A program made the position numbers and the translations under genes. A DNA stretch of 64,000 bases from positions 1-64,000 of the forward strand of contig NZ_BCXH01000022.1 in the NCBI RefSeq assembly GCF_001895005.1, written 5' to 3'. Below the pieces are notes generated by a model. The model worked only from the letters and a program-made list of their open reading frames with translations. It was not told where the DNA came from and ran no database searches. Shown here one piece after another: positions 43,458 to 51,163 of the stretch. Origin of the DNA: Rhodococcus yunnanensis NBRC 103083 (GTDB lineage Bacteria > Actinomycetota > Actinomycetes > Mycobacteriales > Mycobacteriaceae). Position 1 is the first letter of the stretch. Every line of letters begins with the position of its first letter.

Positions 43458-43493
43458 GTTGTGCACCGGATTCCTCCGAGTCCGGTGCACAAC
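43458..43493 (+). terminator. Stem-loop downstream of DEAD-box helicase gene
   Basis: GTTGTGCACCGGA (43458-43470) pairs perfectly with TCCGGTGCACAAC (43481-43493) around a 10-nt loop. It follows the helicase stop by 39 bp. No long T-run is present. Confidence 0.75.
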
Positions 43494-43502
43494 CTCGTTC
43501 TC

Positions 43503-43700
43503 GGTGGGCAGCGTTGTCTTAGGTGGGGAGTGTTGTCTTAGGTGGGGAGTGTTGTCTTAGGTGGGGGAGCGGTGTTTCGGTGGGGCAGCGTTGTCTTAGG
43601 TGGGGAGTGTTGTCTTAGGTGGGGAGTGTTGTCTTAGGTGGGCAGCGTGTTTCGGTGGGGCAGCGTTGTTTCGGTGGGGCAGTGTCGTTTCGGTGAGCAG
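43503..43700. repeat. Intergenic minisatellite, about ten units of 18-20 bp
   Basis: The 467-bp gap between the DEAD-box and HNH genes holds a run of units close to GGTGGGGAGTGTTGTCTTA. About five are nearly identical at 43521-43640, and others are variants with GTTTCGGTGGGGCAGC. One strand is strongly G-rich (GGTGGGG at each unit). No convincing reading frame crosses it. The remaining 43700-43812 and 43853-43886 show nothing else. Confidence 0.93.
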
Positions 43701-43812
43701 TGCCGTTCTCGGCGGCGAGTGGCGACAGAGCGTGCGTGCTGTCCGGCATAGTCGCTGAGCGCAGGGTTGTTGAGTGCTGCCGGCTGAGTGCTGATTTCTG
43801 GGTGAGGGCATG

Positions 43813-43852
43813 ACTGTAAGCGGCACATGTGTTGCTCTGTGCCGCTTACAGT
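43813..43852 (-). terminator. 15-bp perfect stem-loop downstream of HNH gene
   Basis: ACTGTAAGCGGCACA (43813-43827) is the exact complement of TGTGCCGCTTACAGT (43838-43852), with a 10-nt loop. It lies 34 bp after the stop of the minus-strand HNH gene and is the longest uninterrupted stem in the window outside the 30-bp palindrome. Confidence 0.8.
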
Positions 43853-43886
43853 TCGGTGATCCTCGGCTCGATCCGCAGCCCTTGGG

Positions 43887-45740
43887 CTACGGCTCGGGTT
43901 CCCCGTGGCCAGGCGTCCCGGGTTCAGGTTTCCCAGGTTCAGGTTTCCTAGTTCCGGGCCTCCCAGTGCCAGGACTCCCAGGTCCAGGTTTCCCAGGTCC
44001 GGGCCTCCCAGGTCCTGGATCTTCGGGTTCTCGGTACAGGAATTCTTGTGGGTGATGGTAGTGATTGACCATGCCGCGGCGAGTCGGGTCGACCGCTTCG
44101 GGTGGGTGCCACAGCGTTCGCCCGGCTTGTGGATGATTCGGGCCTGCAGTGGTTGTGGCCCAATCGTTGGGGCCGTCGCCGACGAGGGGATGATGCCGGT
44201 CGCATCCGAATGTCAGCGAGTCGATATCGGTGTCGCCGCCTTTGTCCCACTCGGCGATGTGATGGACTTGGCTCCACGTCGCCGGGCGGGTGCAGGCGGG
44301 GAAGCTGCATCCGCGGTCGCGGGCGATCAGCACGATCCGTTGATCGGCCGAGGCGATCCGTTTGGACCGGCCCAGGTAGAGGGCTCGGCCGTCGTCGTCG
44401 AACACCGCCAGGAACTGGTGCGCATGCGAGGCCATTCGGATCGCATCCCGCATGCTCACCAACGATCCGGTTCCGGTGACCGCATGCCCGGACGCCGATT
44501 CCAGATCCGCGGCGGTCATGCTGATGACCGCGGTCACCGGCAGCCCCCGATGCCGGCCGAGGCTCCCCGACGCCAGCATCTGCCGCAGCACCGCTTTCAT
44601 CGCATCGTGATTGCGTTGCCCCTGCGTTCTGATATCACGCCCGGCGCGGCGCCTTTCGTCCTCGGTGGTCACCCGATCCCGAGCAGCAGCAGCATCTTCA
44701 GGCCCGGTATCTCCCGGCCCTGTGTTTTCCGGCGCAGGGTCTTCGGGCCCTGTGTCTTCCGGCGCAGGGTCTTCCGGCGCGGTGTCCTCGGGGCCGAACA
44801 GTGTCGGATCGCTGCTACCGGAGCCGCCGGTCCCGCTCGGGCCACCGCCGCCACCACTGTCACCGCCGCCAGTCCCGCCAGTCCCACCGCCGCCAGTCCC
44901 ACTACCGCCAGTCCCACCGCCATCACTGCTGCCGGGTTCGTCGGCGACGGGTTTCGGCTCATCCGGGTTGCACTGCCCGGGCCGGGCGAGCTTGGCCAGC
45001 AACGCCTCCAGGTAGGCACGGAATTCCGCGTCGATGACGAAGCCACCTTTGCTCAACCCGTCCTTGCCTTGCTGCCCGAGATGGAAGTAGCACTTCCGCG
45101 ACAGATCCGTGTCATCGTCGAGTTCACCGTCGGGATCGAGCAACGCATGCAGCCTCGCGGCCGCGACCCGAAGCTGCTCGGGCGAAAGTTCTTTCGCGAG
45201 AGTGCCCAGCAGCATCTCCGACTGCACCTTCGAATCGTGATCGATCGCCTCGGGCAACTCCTTGAAGAACTCCTCGACCACGCTCACGTGCGCGGCATCG
45301 ATCTCACCGGCACGATGCGCCTGCGCGGTGGTGGGAAACACCGGCTCCAACCGCTCCCCGGTCATCGCGCGCCGCGCCGACATCTTCGCCGCGATCTTGA
45401 TGCGTTTACCGGCAACACCGGGATCGATCCGCAGCAGGCACGCCAGACGAGACGGATTCGCTCGCTCCGGCAGCACCGCCAACCCGTCGCCCTCGATCAA
45501 CTCCGTCAACCACGTATGCGAGGTCCCGTACATCGCCCGCGAGAGCGTCTCCATCCGCACCAACACCGCACGCCGATCCGCATCGGTCAACGCCCACGTC
45601 TCGACATCCGCGACCGCAGCCCACGCCGCCTCCATCGACTCGACCGCATCACACAGGGAAGGATCCGAAATGGGCAGCACGCCACGCGAACCCACCCCCA
45701 TATCGTCGACCAGACCGGCGACACTCTCCCCCGAAAGCAT
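43887..45740 (-). CDS. DUF222/13E12-type HNH endonuclease-domain protein
   Basis: A 617-aa member of the REP13E12 family, multicopy in mycolic-acid actinobacteria. DUF222 covers about residues 30-250 (for example LACLLRIDPGVAGKRIKIA). Residues 260-360 are an unusual insert: a Gly/Ser-rich stretch, then repeats like PEDTGPEDPAPE. The HNH zinc-type nuclease follows, with CSFPACTRPATWSQVHHIAE and CDRHHPLVG. The last 45 residues are a GPGRPGPGKPGPG-type tail. ATG at 45738-45740. Family members are thought to be mobile or repetitive nucleases, but their target is unknown. Flanked by a minisatellite and a long hairpin. Confidence 0.9.
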   Translation of the reverse strand: MLSGESVAGLVDDMGVGSRGVLPISDPSLCDAVESMEAAWAAVADVETWALTDADRRAVLVRMETLSRAMYGTSHTWLTELIEGDGLAVLPERANPSRLACLLRIDPGVAGKRIKIAAKMSARRAMTGERLEPVFPTTAQAHRAGEIDAAHVSVVEEFFKELPEAIDHDSKVQSEMLLGTLAKELSPEQLRVAAARLHALLDPDGELDDDTDLSRKCYFHLGQQGKDGLSKGGFVIDAEFRAYLEALLAKLARPGQCNPDEPKPVADEPGSSDGGGTGGSGTGGGGTGGTGGGDSGGGGGPSGTGGSGSSDPTLFGPEDTAPEDPAPEDTGPEDPAPENTGPGDTGPEDAAAARDRVTTEDERRRAGRDIRTQGQRNHDAMKAVLRQMLASGSLGRHRGLPVTAVISMTAADLESASGHAVTGTGSLVSMRDAIRMASHAHQFLAVFDDDGRALYLGRSKRIASADQRIVLIARDRGCSFPACTRPATWSQVHHIAEWDKGGDTDIDSLTFGCDRHHPLVGDGPNDWATTTAGPNHPQAGRTLWHPPEAVDPTRRGMVNHYHHPQEFLYREPEDPGPGRPGPGKPGPGSPGTGRPGTRKPEPGKPEPGTPGHGEPEP

Positions 45741-45807
45741 GCCCCAATACTATCCCACAAACCACCATCTGTCGAACACCAGTTCGAAAAAAGCGGGTCC
45801 GTGATAG

Positions 45808-46461
45808 GTGGATGGCAGAGTGGGTCGCGTGACGGGGCAGCAGGGGTACGACGCGATAGCCGATATCTACGCCTCGACGTTTCCGACGGCTTATCAGTTT
45901 CCGATCGAGCGGCACGCGGTAGCAGCGTTCGCAGAGGTGGTCGGTGACCGCGAGGGCGTCGTCGTCGATGTCGGCTGCGGGGTGGGCCACGTGACCGCCG
46001 ACCTCGTCGATCGAGGGTTGGCCGCACTGGGATGCGACCCCAGTGCGGCCATGCTGGATCATGCGCGCCGCCAGTACCCCGAGCTCACATTCATCGAAAG
46101 CGACGCTGGTGCGGCCCTTTCGGCGCTCGGGCCGATTGCCGCAATCATCGCCCGGTTCAGCCTCGTTCACCTCGAACCGGCGAGCGTAGCGCACGTGCTG
46201 GGACTGTGGTCCGCTCGACTCACCGCTGGTACACCTGTTCTGATCGCCTTTCAGGCGAGCGACGAACGAGGCGCTCCGATCCTCTTCGATCATGCCGTCG
46301 CCCCGGCGTGGCGCTGGCACCCGGACGAGTTCGCTGCACTCCTCGGTCTGAACGGTTTTCACGAGGATTGGCGAATCGTCCATCGCGACAACAGCTACCG
46401 ATTCCCCATGGCGCATCTGCTCGTGCACCGTGCCTTGGGGACTGCTCTGGTCACAGGGTGA
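45808..46461 (+). CDS. Class I SAM-dependent methyltransferase
   Basis: A 217-aa methyltransferase. SAM motif I is VVVDVGCGVGHVTADL, followed by ALGCDPSAAML (acidic post-motif) and IAAIIARFSLVHLEP. The GTG at 45808 is annotated; GTG 45829 (VTGQQGYDAIADIYA) fits typical family starts better and is a real alternative, since neither has a good ribosome site. The last 11 bp overlap the convergent protease gene. The acceptor substrate cannot be told. Confidence 0.85.
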   Translation: MDGRVGRVTGQQGYDAIADIYASTFPTAYQFPIERHAVAAFAEVVGDREGVVVDVGCGVGHVTADLVDRGLAALGCDPSAAMLDHARRQYPELTFIESDAGAALSALGPIAAIIARFSLVHLEPASVAHVLGLWSARLTAGTPVLIAFQASDERGAPILFDHAVAPAWRWHPDEFAALLGLNGFHEDWRIVHRDNSYRFPMAHLLVHRALGTALVTG

Positions 46462-48013
46462 CAGTGAAGCTGTTCATCACCCGGTCGGCGGCGTCGAGGT
46501 CGGCATCGCTGTTGGCCTGTACCGCGACCAGCGTGAGATATCGGCCCGAATCTGCTTGCGCGGCAACGACGATGTACGTCGCGGCGGTCTCGCCGCAACC
46601 GGTCCACACCTCGAACCGGCCGGTGTGAAGGGCGTCGCTGTAATCCTCTCGGCCGGTCGAGACGCACCCCGCCTGCGGCAGTGTTGCTGTGGCCCAGTTC
46701 AGTAGATCCTCCGGCGACGAGTTTCCGACGGCGGTGTCCGAGGCCATGACCGAAGTCCCCACCGCGCCCCAACCGCCCTGGTACTGATCGAGATTCGAGC
46801 TGGCTTCGACGCCGTAGAAGGAGTTGCCTCGGTCGTCGACGAACTTGGTGCCGTCCACCTGATTCCAGGCTGCAGGAACGTCGACGGTGACGACGCCCTC
46901 GTTGTCCTCGACGGTGGTGAAACCGCCGGTGGACGTCTGTGACACACTACCGCCGTTCGATGAGCCCGACACTCGCGAGGACACGGTCGTGGTCTCCTCG
47001 ATCGCATCGCCGTTGAACTGTCCGCGCAGGTACGAGTCGGTCGCGGGCCGATACACCTCGACCGACAACGTCGCATCCTGCCCGTGAGTACGCAGAACGC
47101 TGCAGTACTCGGCCATTGTGCCGTCGGCGCCGAGGGTGACACCTTCCATGCTCGTCAGCAGATCACCGGGTTCGACACCGGCCTTGTCCGCGGCCGATCC
47201 CGACGCGACGGAGTTGACCCAGACGCCGAGGCCGGTACCGTCGTCGTCGGTCAGTGCTTCGCCGTTGATTCCGAGGCTGAGGACGTTCCTGCCGTTCTTC
47301 AGATCCTCGACGACCTTCTGCACCTCGTCACGGTGAATGGCCATGTTGGTGTCGTACTTGTCGTTGCCCGCGTAGTTGACGCCGACCAGCCGCCCGTCCG
47401 GATCGACGAGTGGCCCGCCCGAGTTGCCGCCCCGGATCTTCGCGTCGTGCTCGATGACGTGATCGAGTGATGCCCACGGGGTGTCGCCCTTCGTGTCCGC
47501 CTTGGACACGATTCCCTTCGTCATCGTGAACGTCGGATCGCCGAGAGGAAAGCCCGCGGCGTAGATCTCGTCGGCGGTGTCGATCGAGCCTTCGTGGTAC
47601 GAGACGTACGGGAAGTCGCTCCCGTCGAGCTTGACGACGGCCAGGTCGAGGCATTCCGACGAGCCGACGACGCGAGCATTGAGTTGCTCGCTCTGATCAC
47701 CGCCCCGCCACACCTTCAATGTGCCCGCGCCGGTCACCACGTGGTTGTTGGTGAGTGCGTAACCGTCGGAAGAGATCAGGAAACCCGACCCGCGTCCGGC
47801 CGCCTCGTATCCACCTTCCTGCGGCGAGACGAACGTCCCGAACGCTTCGAGCTGGATCGTCGCCGACTGCAATCCCGTGAAGTCGACGCCTCCGCCGGAC
47901 TCGGCGTCGGTGTCACCGCCGGTGCCGATGGAGAAGGAACATGCCGATAGAAGTGCGGCACCGGCGATCGTGGCCAGTGCGGCTGCAGATGCTCTGCGGG
48001 CTGTTGTTGTCAT
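46451..48013 (-). CDS. HtrA-like serine protease lipoprotein with PDZ and extra C-terminal domain
   Basis: Exported lipoprotein protease of 520 aa, from ATG 48011-48013. Signal peptide with lipobox LLSAC near residue 25. Trypsin-like triad: His in YALTNNHVVTG, Asp in ECLDLAVVKLDG, Ser in IRGGNSGGPLVDPDG. A PDZ domain follows (VNSVASGSAADKAGVEPGDL). After a Ser/Gly/Thr linker, the last 150 residues form a separate domain (from VTVDVPAAWNQVDG to the C-terminus) with a possible disulfide pair (AGCVST and WTGCGE). The open frame extends to 48499, antisense to the esterase gene, and is not used. Probably envelope quality control. Confidence 0.9.
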   Translation of the reverse strand: MTTTARRASAAALATIAGAALLSACSFSIGTGGDTDAESGGGVDFTGLQSATIQLEAFGTFVSPQEGGYEAAGRGSGFLISSDGYALTNNHVVTGAGTLKVWRGGDQSEQLNARVVGSSECLDLAVVKLDGSDFPYVSYHEGSIDTADEIYAAGFPLGDPTFTMTKGIVSKADTKGDTPWASLDHVIEHDAKIRGGNSGGPLVDPDGRLVGVNYAGNDKYDTNMAIHRDEVQKVVEDLKNGRNVLSLGINGEALTDDDGTGLGVWVNSVASGSAADKAGVEPGDLLTSMEGVTLGADGTMAEYCSVLRTHGQDATLSVEVYRPATDSYLRGQFNGDAIEETTTVSSRVSGSSNGGSVSQTSTGGFTTVEDNEGVVTVDVPAAWNQVDGTKFVDDRGNSFYGVEASSNLDQYQGGWGAVGTSVMASDTAVGNSSPEDLLNWATATLPQAGCVSTGREDYSDALHTGRFEVWTGCGETAATYIVVAAQADSGRYLTLVAVQANSDADLDAADRVMNSFTVTL

Positions 48014-48110
48014 GGGGACACTGTCGCGGCACCCACTTGGAGGGCGGTTGGAAGCGACTTGGACCCACGCGGAGGAACACCAGGCGCCCGGCGCGAGGCA
48101 TGATGACACG

Positions 48111-49589
48111 GTGATCGCGCGAACGGTATACGGGCAGGTCGAGGGAATCGCCGACGACGGTATCGCCGTCTGGAAAGGCATCCCGTATGCGGCGCCGCCG
48201 GTCGGGGACGGAAGGCTGCGCGCACCGGTGACGCCCGGATCGTGGTCGGGAGTACGTTCGGCGACCGAGTTCGGGCGGATCGCTCCGCAGAGCGCGCAGG
48301 GTCCGATGCCGATCGATCCGTCGCTCACGCTCGGTGAGGACTGTCTGACGCTCAACGTCTGGGCGCCGCAGGACCGACACGGCCTTCCGGTGATGGTGTG
48401 GATCCACGGCGGTGCGTATTTCATCGGGTCGTCGGCGCAACGGATGTTCGACGGCCGCACCCTGGTCCGCGAGGGCGGAGTCGTCCTGGTGACGGTCAAC
48501 TACCGTCTCGGTGCGCTGGGGTTCCTGGACTTCTCGTCGTTCGGGGACTTCGATTCGAATCTCGGTCTGCGAGATCAGATAGCTGCCCTCGAATGGGTGC
48601 GAGAGAACATCTCCGCGTTCGGTGGGGATCCGTCGAACGTGACGCTGTTCGGCGAGTCGGCAGGCGGAGGGGCGGTGACGACACTGCTCACTTCCCCTTC
48701 GGCCGAGGGGTTGTTCCATCGCGCGATAGCCGAAAGTTCGCCTGCCACTTCGGTGTACGGATCGGCGCGTGCGTCGAGTATCGCGGAGCGTTTCCTGGAG
48801 TTGGCGGGAGTGCAGGCCGACCGGCTGCGTGACATGCCCGTCTCGGAGTTCGTTCGCGCGGGCGCCGAGCTGGTGCAGGACATCCCGTCGAAAGTGCCGG
48901 GAACTCTGGCCGTCGCACCGACCGTGGACGGCGACATCGTGCCCCACTACCCGGTGGCGTCCTTCCAGAAGGGACGGCAACTGCAGGTTCCGCTGCTGAT
49001 CGGAACCAACCGCGACGAGGCATCGCTGTTCAAGCTGATGAAGTCGCCGCTGATGCCGATCACGCCGGACAAGATCCACGAGATGTTCCAGGCGATCGCT
49101 GCCGATCACCCACAGCTGCCTGCGGACGAGGAAGCCGAGATCGCGCTCGCGTACCCGCACTATCCGTCGAAGAAGACGGCGATGGAGATATCGCGGGATG
49201 CGGCGTTCCGCATGCCGACGCTGTGGATCGCCGAGGCGCACAGTCGGCTCGCTCCGACGTACGTGTACCGCTTCGACCACGCGTCGCCGCTGTTTCGGTT
49301 GACGGGCATCGGGGCGACCCACGGTACCGAGGTGCCGTACGTGTTCGGAAATTTCGGGGTGATCCCGAAGGATCCGACGTACAAACTCGGTGGTCGGAAG
49401 TCTGCGCAGATCGTGGCTCGGCGTATGCGGCAGCGGTGGATCGATTTTGCGCACGGGCGTGCGCCGTGGACGGCCTACGACGAGACGAATCGGACGACTC
49501 TGCTGATCGACAAGCAGGACAGGGAGGTCGACGATCCCGATCGTGACCTTCGTCGGGCATGGGGCGAGGAGGTCGTCGCCTACACGTGA
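48111..49589 (+). CDS. Type-B carboxylesterase/lipase
   Basis: A 492-aa carboxylesterase of the para-nitrobenzyl-esterase/cholinesterase family. Opening VYGQVEGIADDGIAVWKGIPYA, oxyanion motif WIHGGAYFIGSS, nucleophile elbow FGESAGGGAV, and histidine region GATHGTEVPYVFGN are all in the right order. No signal peptide is present, so it should be cytoplasmic. The GTG at 48111 is the only start near the family N-terminus; the frame upstream to 47877 lies antisense to the protease gene. The two genes diverge with about 97 bp between starts. Confidence 0.9.
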   Translation: MIARTVYGQVEGIADDGIAVWKGIPYAAPPVGDGRLRAPVTPGSWSGVRSATEFGRIAPQSAQGPMPIDPSLTLGEDCLTLNVWAPQDRHGLPVMVWIHGGAYFIGSSAQRMFDGRTLVREGGVVLVTVNYRLGALGFLDFSSFGDFDSNLGLRDQIAALEWVRENISAFGGDPSNVTLFGESAGGGAVTTLLTSPSAEGLFHRAIAESSPATSVYGSARASSIAERFLELAGVQADRLRDMPVSEFVRAGAELVQDIPSKVPGTLAVAPTVDGDIVPHYPVASFQKGRQLQVPLLIGTNRDEASLFKLMKSPLMPITPDKIHEMFQAIAADHPQLPADEEAEIALAYPHYPSKKTAMEISRDAAFRMPTLWIAEAHSRLAPTYVYRFDHASPLFRLTGIGATHGTEVPYVFGNFGVIPKDPTYKLGGRKSAQIVARRMRQRWIDFAHGRAPWTAYDETNRTTLLIDKQDREVDDPDRDLRRAWGEEVVAYT

Positions 49590-49667
49590 CGAGGGTAGCC
49601 TCACCTTCATTGTCCGGCATACCTTTTGAACGTTTGATGGCACTGTCGCAGGGGTACCCGCACCCGC

Positions 49668-50171
49668 ATGAGCAGAGTAAGCCTGCGGGTGAACGGCACC
49701 GACCACGATGTCGAGTGCGACGTGCGTACCACGCTGCTCGACGCGCTACGAGAACATCTGGACCTCGTTGGTGCCAAGAAGGGGTGCGATCACGGTCAGT
49801 GCGGGGCCTGCACGATTCTGGTCGACGGTCGACGCATCAACAGTTGCCTCGCGCTTGCAGTGGCTTATCAGGGGCGTGAGATCACGACGGTGGAAGGCCT
49901 CTCCGACGGCGACACGCTACATCCCGTGCAGCAGGCGTTCGTCGACAACGACGCGTTCCAATGCGGGTACTGCACGTCGGGGCAGATCTGCTCCGCCGTC
50001 GCCGTCATCGAGGAAGCCAAACAGGGCTGGCCGAGCGCGGTGACCGACGATCCACCCGAGGCAGATATCGAACTCGACCACGACGAGGTCCGCGAACGCA
50101 TGAGCGGCAACCTGTGCCGATGCGGGGCATACGCCAACATCATTCCGGCGGTACTGGAGGCCAGCGAATGA
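49668..50171 (+). CDS. Mo-dependent aldehyde/xanthine oxidoreductase, 2Fe-2S subunit (PaoA-like)
   Basis: A 167-aa iron-sulfur subunit of a three-subunit molybdo-flavoenzyme. The plant-type 2Fe-2S site is GCDHGQCGACTILVDG with a later Cys in NSCLALA. The second 2Fe-2S site is QCGYCTSGQICSAV and GNLCRCGAY, as in the xanthine oxidase family. No twin-arginine signal is visible at the N-terminus, so a cytoplasmic enzyme is likely. ATG at 49668. The stop overlaps the FAD-subunit start by 4 nt. Confidence 0.94.
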   Translation: MSRVSLRVNGTDHDVECDVRTTLLDALREHLDLVGAKKGCDHGQCGACTILVDGRRINSCLALAVAYQGREITTVEGLSDGDTLHPVQQAFVDNDAFQCGYCTSGQICSAVAVIEEAKQGWPSAVTDDPPEADIELDHDEVRERMSGNLCRCGAYANIIPAVLEASE

Positions 50172-51163
50172 AAACCTTCGCCTACGACGTCGCAACCGAT
50201 GTCGACGACGCCGTCGCCCGACTCGGAGCCGACCCGGACTCGGCTCTGCTGGGCGGTGGTACCAATCTCGTGGATCTGATGAAACTCGGTGCCGCCGAAC
50301 CATCCTCGCTCATCGACGTCACGAAACTCCCGCTGGGCGAGATCGAAGTCGCCGGCGACGGAGCGCTCCGCGTCGGTGCCGCGGTCACCAACAGTGATCT
50401 CGCCGTCCACCCGGTGGTGCGTAGCCGGTATCCGGTGCTGTCCCGTGCGGTTCTGTCCGGGGCATCGGGACAGCTGCGGAACATGGCCACCACCGGCGGC
50501 AATCTGTTCCAGCGCACGCGATGCGTGTACTTCATGGACGCGAGCAAGCCGTGTAACAAGCGCAATCCGGGCTCGGGATGTCCTGCGATCGAAGGCGAGC
50601 ATCGCAACCTCGCGATTCTCGGCGCGTCCGATCACTGCGTTGCGACGCATCCGTCCGACATGGCTGTTGCCCTGACCGCCCTGGATACGGTCGTCGACAT
50701 CACCGGACCACATGGCCAGCACCGCGTCCCGATCGGCGAGCTCTACCGTCTACCCGGACACGACCCCGATCTGGACACCACGATCGGCCACGACGAAATC
50801 GTCACCGCTCTCGAAATTCCCGCTCTCCCAGCCGGAACCGTGTCTACCTACCGTAAGGTTCGCGACCGCGCGTCGTACGCGTTCGCGCTCGCATCGGTGG
50901 CCGCGGTGCTCCGAGTCGAGGACGGACAGGTGACCGAAGCGCGTATCGCTCTCGGCGGAGTGGCACACAAGCCGTGGCGCGCCATCACCGCCGAGGGTGA
51001 GCTGCTCGGCCGTCTGGCGCGACCCGAGGTGTTCAGAGAAGCCATCGATCTCGAACTGAAAGCTGCCAAGCCATTGCGTGACAACGTGTTCAAGATCCCA
51101 CTCGTCCGAAATTTGGTGACCCAGACGTTGACCGAGCTGGCACGACAGGAAGTCTCGGAATGA
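50168..51163 (+). CDS. Mo-dependent aldehyde oxidoreductase, FAD subunit with 4Fe-4S insert (PaoB-like)
   Basis: A 331-aa FAD-binding subunit. The FAD loop is LLGGGTNLVDLMK and the second ATTGG-type loop is MATTGGNLFQRTRC. Unlike simple xanthine dehydrogenases it has an insert with four cysteines (RTRCVYFM, KPCNKRNPGSGCPA, DHCVATHPSDMA), which in E. coli PaoB binds a 4Fe-4S cluster. This points to the PaoABC aldehyde oxidoreductase branch. ATG overlaps the upstream stop and the Mo-subunit start overlaps its own stop, each by 4 nt, so the three genes are one operon. Confidence 0.92.
   Translation: MKTFAYDVATDVDDAVARLGADPDSALLGGGTNLVDLMKLGAAEPSSLIDVTKLPLGEIEVAGDGALRVGAAVTNSDLAVHPVVRSRYPVLSRAVLSGASGQLRNMATTGGNLFQRTRCVYFMDASKPCNKRNPGSGCPAIEGEHRNLAILGASDHCVATHPSDMAVALTALDTVVDITGPHGQHRVPIGELYRLPGHDPDLDTTIGHDEIVTALEIPALPAGTVSTYRKVRDRASYAFALASVAAVLRVEDGQVTEARIALGGVAHKPWRAITAEGELLGRLARPEVFREAIDLELKAAKPLRDNVFKIPLVRNLVTQTLTELARQEVSE

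Noticed and set aside
43503..43700. CRISPR array
   Set aside because: Units are contiguous with no unique spacers between them and no cas genes are nearby; this is a minisatellite.
43887..45740. Insertion sequence around the HNH protein
   Set aside because: No terminal inverted repeats, target duplication or transposase motif; the flanking hairpins differ from each other and fit terminators.
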